NCBI GenBank assembly: GCA_038043305.1
Contig: JBBTCG010000040.1
Span: forward strand, 1-21,508
From: JACRCE01 sp038043305
GTDB taxonomy: Bacteria; Desulfobacterota; GWC2-55-46
DNA length: 21,508 bases
Direction of reading: 5' to 3'
Shown: piece by piece, positions 14,592-21,508 of the stretch
Layout of the letters: each line of letters starts with the position of its first letter
Numbering within the stretch: the stretch's first letter is position 1
Position numbers and translations under genes: made by a program
Notes under the pieces: model-generated
What the model saw: the letters and a program-made list of their open reading frames with translations, nothing else
Told to the model about the DNA's origin: nothing
The model's database searches: none

Positions 14592-16785
14592 GAGTCAAGT
14601 ACCTCTCAAGAGAACCAGACCACTCGTGCATCAGCATCGAGACGGGGCAATTGATGTAATCGCCTATCTTCAGAGAATCGCCGTGTACCTTGCCGATGAC
14701 CTCGCAAGGCACGTCGGAGCACAGGCGCTTTAACTCGTCAATATGCGCCCTGTCAACGCTTACTATAACGCTTGAGCCTGACTCTCCGAAAAGCGTCTCG
14801 TCAATGCGCCCGCCGCGCTTTATCTCAATGGCCGCGCCGACTGGGACTTGCGGCCTCGGATTGAAGCAGCACTCCGCAAGCGCCACGGCAAGGCCGCCTT
14901 CGCTAAGATCATGCGCGCTTTTAATTATACCAGCCTTTATAGCGGCCAGACAAGCCTCCTGAAGCCGTTTTTCAGCGTCAAGGTCGAGCCTTGGCGGCAT
15001 ACCCTTCTCAAGGCCGTGCATTACGCTCAGGTATTCGCTGCCGCCAAGGGACGGATTCCATGCCCCCATGAGCATGACAACGTCGCCAGCGTCCTTGAAC
15101 CACTGGGTTGTGTTGCGCTTCAAATCATCAATAAGACCCACCATGCCGATGGTCGGGGTCGGATGCACCGCCGCGCCAGAGGTCTCGTTATACAAACTTA
15201 CGTTGCCGCCTATAACCGGAATATCAAAGGCGCGGCAGGCATCGGATATGCCGCGTATAGCCTCTTTTATCTGCCACATCACCTCAGGCCGCTCAGGATT
15301 GCCGAAGTTTAAACAGTCGGTAAGGGCAAGCGGACTTGCGCCGCTTACGACAAGATTTCGCGCTGCCTCGGCAACGGCCAAAGCCGCTCCCGTGTACGGA
15401 TCAAGAAAACAGTATCGAGAGTTGCAGTCAACCGTCATTGCAAGCGCGTTGTCCTCGCCCTTTATTCGCACGATTGCCGCGTCTGAACCGGGACCAACGA
15501 CGGTATCGGTCCTTACCATGTAGTCGTACTGGCGGTATATCCATGCCTTGCTTGCGATGTTGCCGGAAGAGAGGAGCTTCAAAAGAGCGTCGTTCATGTC
15601 ATCAGCAGCCTTGATTGCCTTCAGATCAAGACGCTGCACGTCACCCTGCCATTCTGGTCTCTTTGACGGACGGTCGTATGAAGGCGCATCGTCCGTAAGC
15701 GCTGTAACCGGTATGTCGGCAACGGCCTTGCCAAGCTCCATTATGCGAAGCCTTTTATCATCCGTAACGACGCCTATTACACATGCCTCAAGATCCCACT
15801 TGCCGAATATCTCCTTTACTGCGGCCTCTGAGCCTTTCTTCACCACAAGGAGCATGCGTTCCTGTGACTCGGAGAGCATTATTTCATAGGCACTCATCCC
15901 GGTCTCGCGCCTTGGAACAGCGTCAATGTTTATCTCCATGCCTGTGCCGGCCCTGCCGGCCATCTCTGCGCTTGACGAGGTAAGCCCTGCCGCGCCCATG
16001 TCCTGAATCCCGATTACGTGGTCGGTCTTGAAAAGCTCAAGACACGCCTCAAGAAGGAGCTTTTCAGAGAACGGGTCTCCGACCTGCACAGTGGGCCTTC
16101 TCTCCTCGCCACCGCTTCCGAACACGTCAGAAGCCATGACCGCGCCGTGTATGCCGTCCCTGCCGGTCCTTGACCCGACGTACATGACCGGGTTTCCGAC
16201 GCCGGAGGCAAGGCCCTTGAATATCCTGTCATGTCTTACAAGACCGGCCGTCATGACGTTCACAAGGCAGTTGGCGTCATAGGATGAGTTGAAGTACACC
16301 TCTCCGCCCACCGTAGGCACTCCGACGCAGTTGCCGTACCCTGCTATGCCGGCCACGACGCCCTCGACGAGACGCCGCGTCCTGCCATTATCATAAGAGC
16401 CGAAGCGCAAGGAGTTAAGAGAGGCAATGGGCCTTGCTCCCATCGTGAATATGTCGCGCAGTATACCGCCCACGCCCGTTGCCGCGCCCTGATACGGCTC
16501 TATAAAGGACGGGTGGTTGTGGCTCTCCATCTTAAAGACGACCGCAAGACCGTTGCCGATGTCAACCACTCCGGCGTTCTCGCCGGGCCCCTGCAAGACG
16601 CGCTTCCCTTTCGTCGGCAAGTTCTTGAGATGCCTTCTTGAGGACTTGTAAGAGCAGTGCTCGCTCCACATGGCTGAGAATATGCCAAGCTCGACAAGCG
16701 TCGGCTCAGCGCCCATGACTTCCTTTATGCGGTTAAACTCTTCAGGCGTAAGGCCGTGCTCTTTTACGATTGTTTCAGGTATCAT
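14584..16785 (-). CDS. purL: Phosphoribosylformylglycinamidine synthase subunit PurL (small type)
   Basis: ATP-dependent synthase subunit that converts FGAR to FGAM. At 733 aa it is the small PurL form, which has no glutaminase domain and needs separate PurS and PurQ. Motifs: catalytic His43 in WSEHCSYKSS, GPGENAGVVDIG, ESHNHPSFIEPYQGAATGVG, DMGAAGLTSSS, and in the second half SARD-like HDLSEGGLAVALAECCF. Neither purS nor purQ is in the window, so they must lie elsewhere. It starts 7 nt after the SemiSWEET stop with only a weak GGA close to the ATG, and overlaps purF downstream. Confidence 0.97.
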   Translation of the reverse strand: MIPETIVKEHGLTPEEFNRIKEVMGAEPTLVELGIFSAMWSEHCSYKSSRRHLKNLPTKGKRVLQGPGENAGVVDIGNGLAVVFKMESHNHPSFIEPYQGAATGVGGILRDIFTMGARPIASLNSLRFGSYDNGRTRRLVEGVVAGIAGYGNCVGVPTVGGEVYFNSSYDANCLVNVMTAGLVRHDRIFKGLASGVGNPVMYVGSRTGRDGIHGAVMASDVFGSGGEERRPTVQVGDPFSEKLLLEACLELFKTDHVIGIQDMGAAGLTSSSAEMAGRAGTGMEINIDAVPRRETGMSAYEIMLSESQERMLLVVKKGSEAAVKEIFGKWDLEACVIGVVTDDKRLRIMELGKAVADIPVTALTDDAPSYDRPSKRPEWQGDVQRLDLKAIKAADDMNDALLKLLSSGNIASKAWIYRQYDYMVRTDTVVGPGSDAAIVRIKGEDNALAMTVDCNSRYCFLDPYTGAALAVAEAARNLVVSGASPLALTDCLNFGNPERPEVMWQIKEAIRGISDACRAFDIPVIGGNVSLYNETSGAAVHPTPTIGMVGLIDDLKRNTTQWFKDAGDVVMLMGAWNPSLGGSEYLSVMHGLEKGMPPRLDLDAEKRLQEACLAAIKAGIIKSAHDLSEGGLAVALAECCFNPRPQVPVGAAIEIKRGGRIDETLFGESGSSVIVSVDRAHIDELKRLCSDVPCEVIGKVHGDSLKIGDYINCPVSMLMHEWSGSLERYLTHV

Positions 16786-16792
16786 CGTTCCA

Positions 16793-17047
16793 TTAACCGT
16801 GTTTTATCTTAAAGACGAGTATTATGAAAACAAGTACAAGAGAGACCCCGTTAGCCAATATAAGCGGCATGTCCGTCCTGATTATCCCATAGATGAACCA
16901 AAGCACTATGCCGATGGTAAGCAGGGCGAACATGTGCAGGGATATGTCCTTGGTATGCCGCGTCCTCCATGTGCGTATGACCTGCGGCAGGAACGATACC
17001 GTTGTAAGCGTGCCTGCGACTACGCCAAGTATGGTGATTGAATCCAT
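16793..17047 (-). CDS. SemiSWEET/PQ-loop small transporter
   Basis: An 84-aa protein with three transmembrane helices (about 5-25, 38-57 and 62-81), the length and layout of bacterial SemiSWEET sugar transporters, which work as homodimers. The family PQ motif is at Pro21-Gln22 (SFLPQVIRTWRTRHTKDISL), followed by the typical positively charged loop, then GIVLWFIYG and ANGVSLVLVFIIL. The substrate cannot be read from sequence; known relatives carry sucrose or glucose. It sits between ilvE (16 nt upstream) and purL (7 nt downstream), so it is co-transcribed with biosynthetic genes. No strong ribosome site precedes the ATG. Confidence 0.9.
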   Translation of the reverse strand: MDSITILGVVAGTLTTVSFLPQVIRTWRTRHTKDISLHMFALLTIGIVLWFIYGIIRTDMPLILANGVSLVLVFIILVFKIKHG

Positions 17048-17063
17048 TTACTATATACCAATC

Positions 17064-18140
17064 TCACGGCCTTATTACATACCGCCAGCCAAACTCATCC
17101 GGCCCTGTGCCTGACGAGACGCCCGCAAGATAATCATAAGCCTTTTTCGCAAATTCGCCGGTCTTGAAGCCGTTTATGACTATCTTTTTGTCGTTATGAC
17201 ATATCTCGCCGACCGGGGAGATGGTCGCGGCTGTGCCTGTGCCAAAGGCCTCCTTGAGCGTACCCGCGCTTGACGCAGCTATGAGTTCGTCAATCGAAAT
17301 CCTGCGCTCAACTACCTTCATGCCCCAATGCCTTGCAAGTTGTATAACACTGTCCCTCGTAACGCCCGCAAGCACTGAGCCGTCAAGCGACGGCGTTACA
17401 AGTTCATCACCGATGACAAAAAAGATATTCATGGTGCCGACCTCTTCCACGTACCTTCTCTCAACCGCGTCAAGCCAAAGCACCTGCGTAAAACCGCGTT
17501 TTTTCGCCTCCTCGGCCGGAAGGATGGAGGCCGCGTAATTGGCCGGGGTCTTTGCCTCTCCAAGACCTCCGCGCGCGGCACGGACGTATTCGCCTGACGT
17601 TACAAGGCGCACTGGATTCATACCCTCTTTGTAATACGCGCCAACCGGTGATGTTATGATGAGAAACCGGTACGTCTCGCTCACCCTCACGCCAAGATAG
17701 TTGTCCGTGGCGAATATGAACGGACGGATATAAAGGGCGTATCCTTTGCGCCTCGGCACCCACTCCCTGTCCAGCTTGACAAGCTCAGTAAGGCCGTCCC
17801 TGAAAAGATCATAGCTGACCTCTGGTATGCAAAGGCGTCTTGATGACCTCTGAAAACGGCTGTGGTACTTATCAATCCTGAATAGGTTTATCGTGCCGTC
17901 TTCGGCATGGAAGGCTTTAAGCCCCTCGAACACGGCCTGACCGTAATGGAGCGTGCACATCGCCGGAGATATGCTCATGTCGCCAAACGGCATTATTTCA
18001 GGCCTTTGCCACTGGCCCGCCTCATACTCAGCCGAGAACATGTGGTCGGAAAAATGTATGCCGAAGCCCGGATTTTCAAGTATATCCTTGGTAAGCGAAC
18101 TAAGAGGTTTTTTTGTTATCCGCATTGAGGTTTTTACCAT
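17064..18140 (-). CDS. ilvE: Branched-chain amino acid aminotransferase
   Basis: PLP-dependent fold-type IV enzyme that interconverts Leu/Ile/Val with their 2-keto acids. From the chosen ATG it is 358 aa, like the long BCAT form (eukaryotic and actinobacterial type). Motifs: LHYGQAVFEGLKAF, YIRPFIFATDNYLGV, the PLP Lys197 in GGLGEAKTPANYAAS, and Glu233 in YVEEVGTMNIFFV. The open frame reaches 18188, but that part lies inside the preceding gene. The ATG at 18140 is 5 nt after that gene's stop, with AGGGGG eleven bases upstream; ATG 18125 (MRITKK) is a second choice. Close packing with the flanking genes suggests one transcript. Confidence 0.95.
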   Translation of the reverse strand: MVKTSMRITKKPLSSLTKDILENPGFGIHFSDHMFSAEYEAGQWQRPEIMPFGDMSISPAMCTLHYGQAVFEGLKAFHAEDGTINLFRIDKYHSRFQRSSRRLCIPEVSYDLFRDGLTELVKLDREWVPRRKGYALYIRPFIFATDNYLGVRVSETYRFLIITSPVGAYYKEGMNPVRLVTSGEYVRAARGGLGEAKTPANYAASILPAEEAKKRGFTQVLWLDAVERRYVEEVGTMNIFFVIGDELVTPSLDGSVLAGVTRDSVIQLARHWGMKVVERRISIDELIAASSAGTLKEAFGTGTAATISPVGEICHNDKKIVINGFKTGEFAKKAYDYLAGVSSGTGPDEFGWRYVIRP

Positions 18141-18145
18141 CCCTG

Positions 18146-18757
18146 TTAGTCCCCCTTGACTATTGTCCTGACGATATAGAACATACATATCAATATGCCG
18201 GCTGCGACAAGCGTTACGCTGAAGACGACTATCGGCAGCACTGATTTAGCGGCTGCCTCGGCTCCGATGGATGCCGTCCTGTAACCCATGATTATCCACG
18301 CGAAGGGGTAGAAAAAACCTCCGACACCGGCGCATGCCGAGGCAAAGGTCTTGACCATCAACCTTGCGCTGACAAAGGCAAGTATCAAAGATACCACAAT
18401 GGAGACGAGTCCAAGCCCCATCGCATGTATATGCCCTCTTGTAAGACGCTCATGCGCCTGCGCCATAAGCCCGCTTGAGTGATCGCCGCGGGCTGCATCC
18501 GCGCCGTTATTGCCCGCTGTGCCCTTATCATGCGAATGATTATGAGCGACGTGCTTTAGCGCGGCGGCTTCAGACTTAGGCGGGCTTGACAAAATAAAGG
18601 TCTCCTCAAGCCGCGTCCTGTCCCTGTCGGCAAGGTCGCGGTGAATGCCTTCATGGTTCACGGTAATGTAGGCCGCCCAGAAGATGCCGAACAAAAGGCT
18701 CGCAAGCCCTAAGAACAACCCTATCTTCACAGGACGCAACATCGGCTGCATCATCAT
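18146..18757 (-). CDS. His-rich membrane protein of unknown function
   Basis: A 203-aa product starting MMMQPMLRPVK, with AGGGG just before the ATG triplet. Four hydrophobic helices are predicted at about 9-32, 109-131, 136-158 and 172-197. Between the first two lies a hydrophilic loop of about 75 residues with many histidines (KHVAHNHSHDKG at 68-79, then H93 and H102), and helix 2 begins RGHIHAMGLGL. The His pattern suggests binding of a metal or heme, but I do not recognise the family and the ligand is inference. It is separated from the glycosyltransferase gene by a MITE and sits 5 nt upstream of ilvE. Confidence 0.75.
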   Translation of the reverse strand: MMMQPMLRPVKIGLFLGLASLLFGIFWAAYITVNHEGIHRDLADRDRTRLEETFILSSPPKSEAAALKHVAHNHSHDKGTAGNNGADAARGDHSSGLMAQAHERLTRGHIHAMGLGLVSIVVSLILAFVSARLMVKTFASACAGVGGFFYPFAWIIMGYRTASIGAEAAAKSVLPIVVFSVTLVAAGILICMFYIVRTIVKGD

Positions 18758-18807
18758 CTACCCCTGTCAGTGTCGTTTATCAGTTTGCTAAAAAACTCAA
18801 AATTTAT

Positions 18808-18932
18808 ACAGGCTGCTCAAAAACGTCCAGATGCAAGGCGTCGAGGAGCGACGAATGAGGCGCACTTTGTTGTGCGTCGCAGTGAGGAGCGACGAAGACA
18901 ACGCCGCAGATGGGCGTTTTTCAGCAGCCTGT
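18808..18932. mobile_element. MITE-like element, 125 bp, with 18-bp terminal inverted repeats
   Basis: The left end ACAGGCTGCTCAAAAACG (18808-18825) and the reverse complement of the right end (18915-18932) differ at one of 18 positions. The interior contains two direct copies of GAGGAGCGACGAA (18841-18853 and 18885-18897) and has no protein-coding gene. The right edge overlaps the first base of the glycosyltransferase stop codon. It is a non-autonomous palindromic element; no transposase is present in the window. Most of the gap between the glycosyltransferase and the membrane protein is this element. Confidence 0.78.
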
Positions 18933-19678
18933 CAGTTGAAAAGATTGAATCTCAGTATATGCCAGAAGGCGGCCACTCCGTCCTTCCAGTTTATCTTCTT
19001 CCCTTCCTCATAAGTCCTGCCCGCATAGGATATGGATGTCTCATATATCCTGTAACGTTTTTTTGCGATCCTTGCGGTAATCTCAGGCTCAAAACCGAAC
19101 CTGTCAGACGTGAGGGTAAGCCCCTTTAGAACGTGGCTCCTGAACGCCTTGTAACCGGTCTCCATGTCCGTAAGGTTCAAATTGGTAAGGATGTTTGAGA
19201 AAAGCGTCAGGGTCTTGTTGCCGATCATGTGCCAGAAGAAAAGCACCCTGTGAGAATCCCCCATGAAGCGCGAGCCGTAAACCACGTCGGCCTTTCCCTC
19301 CAATATCGGGGCAAGGAGCTTTGAGTAATCCCTTGGATCATACTCAAGATCAGCGTCCTGCACAATCACTATGTCACTCCCGGCCTTTTCAAACCCTGTC
19401 CTAAGACCAGCCCCCTTGCCGCGGTTCTTATCATGGAAAAAAACCTTGATCGCGCACCGCTTGTCCTTCATGTAATCCGCGTCAGGGTATTCACCCCTGG
19501 AGATCGCCGCAAGCAACTCCCGCGTGCCGTCAGTGGAAAAGTCGTCAACTACTACCAATTCATCCGGTATGCCCGTGTCAACCACCCTCTTTATAACGGT
19601 CCAGATATAAGTCTTTTCATTGTAGACCGGCATGACAACCGAGACGGTCATGGTTTTAAGAAGCGTATTTTCTATCAT
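18932..19678 (-). CDS. Family 2 glycosyltransferase (DPM1-like)
   Basis: A 248-aa GT-A fold enzyme that transfers a sugar from a nucleotide sugar, likely to a polyprenyl phosphate at the inner membrane. Motifs: SVVMPVYNEKTYI near the start, LVVVDDFSTDGT at 41-52, NRGKGAGLRTGF at 85-96, and the metal-binding DAD at 108-110 in VQDADLEYDPRDY, then VYGSRFMGD. The C-terminus ends WKDGVAAFWHILRFNLFN, as in many full-length relatives, so the adjoining MITE has not cut it. There are no C-terminal membrane helices. The ATG at 19678 is preceded by GGGAG at a long distance (12 nt); ATG 19651 is an alternative. The acceptor and sugar are unknown. Confidence 0.9.
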   Translation of the reverse strand: MIENTLLKTMTVSVVMPVYNEKTYIWTVIKRVVDTGIPDELVVVDDFSTDGTRELLAAISRGEYPDADYMKDKRCAIKVFFHDKNRGKGAGLRTGFEKAGSDIVIVQDADLEYDPRDYSKLLAPILEGKADVVYGSRFMGDSHRVLFFWHMIGNKTLTLFSNILTNLNLTDMETGYKAFRSHVLKGLTLTSDRFGFEPEITARIAKKRYRIYETSISYAGRTYEEGKKINWKDGVAAFWHILRFNLFN

Positions 19679-19705
19679 TACACGAATAATCTCCCGTAGT
19701 CGGTA

Positions 19706-19734
19706 TTTATACTACAAAAACCGATTGAAGTCCA
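19706..19734 (-). promoter_or_regulatory. Possible sigma-70 promoter for the glycosyltransferase gene
   Basis: On the minus strand TGGACT (19734-19729) and TATAAA (19711-19706) are separated by 17 bp, about 28 bp upstream of the ATG. It is a reasonable match to -35/-10 boxes in the 196-nt gap after mogA. The rest of that gap holds a fragment of the dispersed hairpin repeat (TTACCTTTCTTGAAAAAC, 19741-19758) and a GGTTATCGGTTAAC word, with no gene. Confidence 0.35.
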
Positions 19735-19740
19735 CGCAAC

Positions 19741-19775
19741 TTACCTTTCTTGAAAAACAGGTTGCGCCTCGCGAG
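19741..19775 (+). repeat. Fragment of the dispersed hairpin repeat (copy D)
   Basis: TTACCTTTCTTGAAAAAC matches the left hairpin arm and loop of copies B and C, but the right arm is altered and the ACTTTAA...AATAAAC core is missing. Flanking GCAAC and GTTGC can still pair. It is probably a decayed copy. Confidence 0.45.
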
Positions 19776-19874
19776 CGCCCTTAAATAGGTTATCGGTTAA
19801 CTTGAAAAGAAACAATCAGGTGGGAGGTAAGCCTCTGGGGTTTAGCAAGGTCTTTTCTTTCCAGCTTCCAATCC

Positions 19875-20366
19875 TTACGGCGCGGCGCACTCGGAAAGAC
19901 TTCCCTTGATCTTTTCGATGGCGTGGATCAACGCTGGCATGACGACCGCGAGGTTTTCGCGCACGGCGCGCGGGCTTCCCGGCAGGTTTATGATAAGCGT
20001 GGTTTTTCTTATCCCGCACACGGCGCGGGAGATCATGGCATTAGGCGTCTTTTTAAGGCTCTCTGCCCTCATGGCCTCAGACATGCCGGGGAGCAGCCTG
20101 TCAAGAACGGCCATAGTCGCTTCAGGCGTAACGTCTCTCGGCGTAACGCCGGTGCCGCCCGTGGTTAAGACGACGTCAAGCTTCCTGACGTCGGCATACT
20201 CGATAAGCATGGCCTTTATTATCGAAACCTCGTCGGGGATAACGTCATAAGCGGCCACCTCCGCAGGAAGCTCCTGAATCATCCGCCGTATCTCAGCACC
20301 GGAGAGGTCTTCACGCTCGCCGCGCGAACCCTTGTCGCTCATCGTAAGTATGCCCGCTTGGAACAT
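19875..20366 (-). CDS. mogA: Molybdopterin adenylyltransferase (MogA/MoaB family)
   Basis: Activates molybdopterin by adenylation before molybdate insertion. The product is 163 aa. The family motifs are TTGGTGVTPRD at 68-78 followed by VTPEA, and INLPGSPRAVREN at 126-138. It starts MFQAGILTMSDKGSRGER, with GGAG five bases before the ATG. MogA and MoaB are close relatives, and the sequence alone does not separate them with certainty. It lies downstream of moaD and moaE, with a MITE between, which supports a molybdenum cofactor role. Confidence 0.92.
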   Translation of the reverse strand: MFQAGILTMSDKGSRGEREDLSGAEIRRMIQELPAEVAAYDVIPDEVSIIKAMLIEYADVRKLDVVLTTGGTGVTPRDVTPEATMAVLDRLLPGMSEAMRAESLKKTPNAMISRAVCGIRKTTLIINLPGSPRAVRENLAVVMPALIHAIEKIKGSLSECAAP

Positions 20367-20392
20367 ATAAACTCCGGTTATCCGTTGTCGTT

Positions 20393-20540
20393 TTAAGGAA
20401 GCTCTGATTTATTCTCTTTCTGTCTTTGCGAGGAGCGCTTTTGCGACGCGGCAATCTCGTAACTTGCTGATTTACCTACGAGCACGGGATTGCTTCCCCC
20501 GCGAGAATGACAAACTAAGAATAAATCAGAGCTTCCTTAA
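20393..20540. mobile_element. MITE-like element, 148 bp, with perfect 23-bp terminal inverted repeats
   Basis: The ends at 20393-20415 and 20518-20540 are perfect reverse complements over 23 bp, with the inner part reading GGAAGCTCTGATTTATTCT. Both ends carry TTAA, which could be the target duplication. The interior resembles the widespread GCGAGGAGCG...GCAATCTCG repeat type, with ACGAGCACGGGATTGCTTC as the opposite arm. It fills most of the gap between moaE and mogA and has no coding capacity. Its ends match those of the element at 21314-21508. Confidence 0.85.
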
Positions 20541-20603
20541 GAATATTTACTTTACCTTCACTGATACCTGTCTTTGTCTTTACTGATAACTGATAACCGT
20601 TTT

Positions 20604-21038
20604 TCAAGGCGTGTCGCTTACCCAGACCTCGCCCTTTGTCGTTGTCTCGCGCTTCCATATCGGGGTTACGCGCTTCAATTCCGTTATAGCCCATTCGCAG
20701 GCCATGAATGCGTCGTTTCTGTGCGCTGCGGCAGCGGCTATCAGCACGATATCCTCGCCTATGTCAATTGCGCCTGTCCTATGGACTATTCCAATCTCTA
20801 TGATGTTGAAGTTTGCAAGCGCCCTTGCGCGTATGTCGCTGAGTTTTGCCTCGGCCATGCCCGGATAATGCTCGAACTCAAGGCCCGCAATCCCGACTCC
20901 CTTTGAAAAGTCCCTGCCGCAGCCGAGGAACGTTACAACCGCGCCGATGCCCCTTGAGGCCGACTTTACGGCATTGACGGTCTCCTCGATGGAGAACGGC
21001 TCTTTTTGGATACGCACAAGGGTATTTGTCGTTTTCAT
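20604..21038 (-). CDS. moaE: Molybdopterin synthase catalytic subunit
   Basis: Large subunit of molybdopterin synthase, which adds the dithiolene sulfurs to precursor Z using MoaD thiocarboxylate. The product is 144 aa, normal. Motifs: VVTFLGCGRDFSKG at 34-47, LEFEHYPGMAE at 53-63, HRTGAIDIGED near 86-96, AHRNDAFMAC at 105-114 and the catalytic-site TPIWKRE with Lys129. The ATG is 9 nt after the moaD stop, with CGGA about five bases upstream. The two subunit genes are in the usual order and probably co-translated. Confidence 0.95.
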   Translation of the reverse strand: MKTTNTLVRIQKEPFSIEETVNAVKSASRGIGAVVTFLGCGRDFSKGVGIAGLEFEHYPGMAEAKLSDIRARALANFNIIEIGIVHRTGAIDIGEDIVLIAAAAAHRNDAFMACEWAITELKRVTPIWKRETTTKGEVWVSDTP

Positions 21039-21047
21039 ATAATCCGT

Positions 21048-21302
21048 TTACCCGCCTGAAAACGGCGGCAGAAAACCCACCTCGTCGCCGTCCTTTACAA
21101 CCGCGTCCTTTGCGGCAAACTCCTGATTGATGGAAATGAGTATTGACCTGCCTGTGAGCGCCTCGCTCAGCCCGGGCAGGTCTTTTATAATCATGCCCTT
21201 GAGGCCGGAGAGCTTTATCTCCTTCAGATCCCCAAGGTCATACTCCTTCATTTCAGTCCCTGCCAGGCCCTTGAGCATGGCAAAGAATCTTACGGTTATC
21301 AT
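21048..21302 (-). CDS. moaD: Molybdopterin synthase sulfur-carrier subunit
   Basis: A small ubiquitin-like sulfur carrier of 84 aa. It starts MITVRFFAMLKGLAGTE and ends VGFLPPFSGG, with the C-terminal Gly-Gly that is adenylated and turned into a thiocarboxylate. It forms a heterotetramer with MoaE, which is encoded 9 nt downstream. No ribosome site is visible before the ATG, and a MITE begins about 12 nt upstream, so its native leader may have been displaced or its promoter may lie in or beyond the element. Confidence 0.93.
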   Translation of the reverse strand: MITVRFFAMLKGLAGTEMKEYDLGDLKEIKLSGLKGMIIKDLPGLSEALTGRSILISINQEFAAKDAVVKDGDEVGFLPPFSGG

Positions 21303-21313
21303 GGTAATCTATT

Positions 21314-21508
21314 TTAGGAAGGTCTGATTTATTCTCATCCCGCGCCTCGTAATTGTCATTCCCGAGGTTTTAATCGGGAAGGCCAGCGTCTTAAGATTTA
21401 AAACATAAAGACACTGGCCTTCCCGCTAAAAGATTGCGGGAATGACACCAAGCAAGCAAGGCTGCTACCTTGCATCAACGTGTCTCAAAGTGAATTAATC
21501 AGACCTTC
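21314..21508. mobile_element. MITE-like element upstream of moaD, at window edge
   Basis: Left end GAAGGTCTGATTTATTC (21318-21334) pairs with GAATTAATCAGACCTTC at the last 17 bases with one mismatch; the far end may continue past the window. The interior is nested: GTCATTCCCG (21355-21364) pairs perfectly with 21437-21446, and an 18-bp stem, GGGAAGGCCAG-type, joins 21375-21392 with 21408-21425 (one mismatch). The terminal sequence differs from the 20393-20540 element at one of 19 bases, so both belong to one family with different cores. Confidence 0.8.

Noticed and set aside
18808..18932. CRISPR-like or tandem array suggested by the two GAGGAGCGACGAA copies
   Set aside because: Only two copies, inside an element with terminal inverted repeats; there is no regular spacer pattern and no cas gene.
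19816..20019. 67-aa minus-strand frame overlapping mogA
   Set aside because: It runs in another frame across the end of mogA, rich in Arg/Lys, with no ribosome site.

Overview
All genes in this window lie on the minus strand, so transcription runs from the high-numbered end to the low-numbered end. Gene content and style fit a Gram-negative bacterium of the Desulfobacterota/Nitrospirota kind, possibly from a metagenome. The reasons are an RseP-type protease, short EF-Ts, Fe-S type PurF, small-type PurL, FecR and CHASE2-cyclase genes, and many short palindromic intergenic repeats. The exact taxon cannot be settled from the sequence.

Layout in transcription order. (1) 21508-19875: molybdopterin genes moaD, moaE and mogA, with two palindromic MITE-like elements, one upstream of moaD and one between moaE and mogA. 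(2) 19678-13194: a family-2 glycosyltransferase, a 125-bp MITE touching its stop codon, a His-rich membrane protein of unknown function, a branched-chain aminotransferase, a SemiSWEET transporter, purL and purF. From the membrane protein onward the genes are close or overlapping. (3) 13110-7634: a tightly coupled set of a lipoprotein of unknown function, a secreted FecR/TPR protein, a CHASE2 class III nucleotide cyclase and an exported transglutaminase-like protease. This looks like an envelope-sensing and cyclic-nucleotide module and is the best candidate for an undescribed system. (4) 7633-7142: a non-coding stretch with two tandem copies of a hairpin repeat and a 141-bp nested inverted repeat just upstream of rpsB. 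(5) 7141-1: the conserved bacterial cluster rpsB-tsf-pyrH-frr-uppS-cdsA-dxr-rseP (translation, UMP kinase, isoprenoid and phospholipid precursors, site-2 protease). The last gene runs off the window.

The most unusual structural feature is a hairpin repeat family that has entered the normally compact frr-uppS-cdsA part of this cluster. Two copies in opposite orientation bracket uppS, and one of them supplies the 5' end of the cdsA reading frame. No tRNA, rRNA, CRISPR array, transposase or phage gene was seen.
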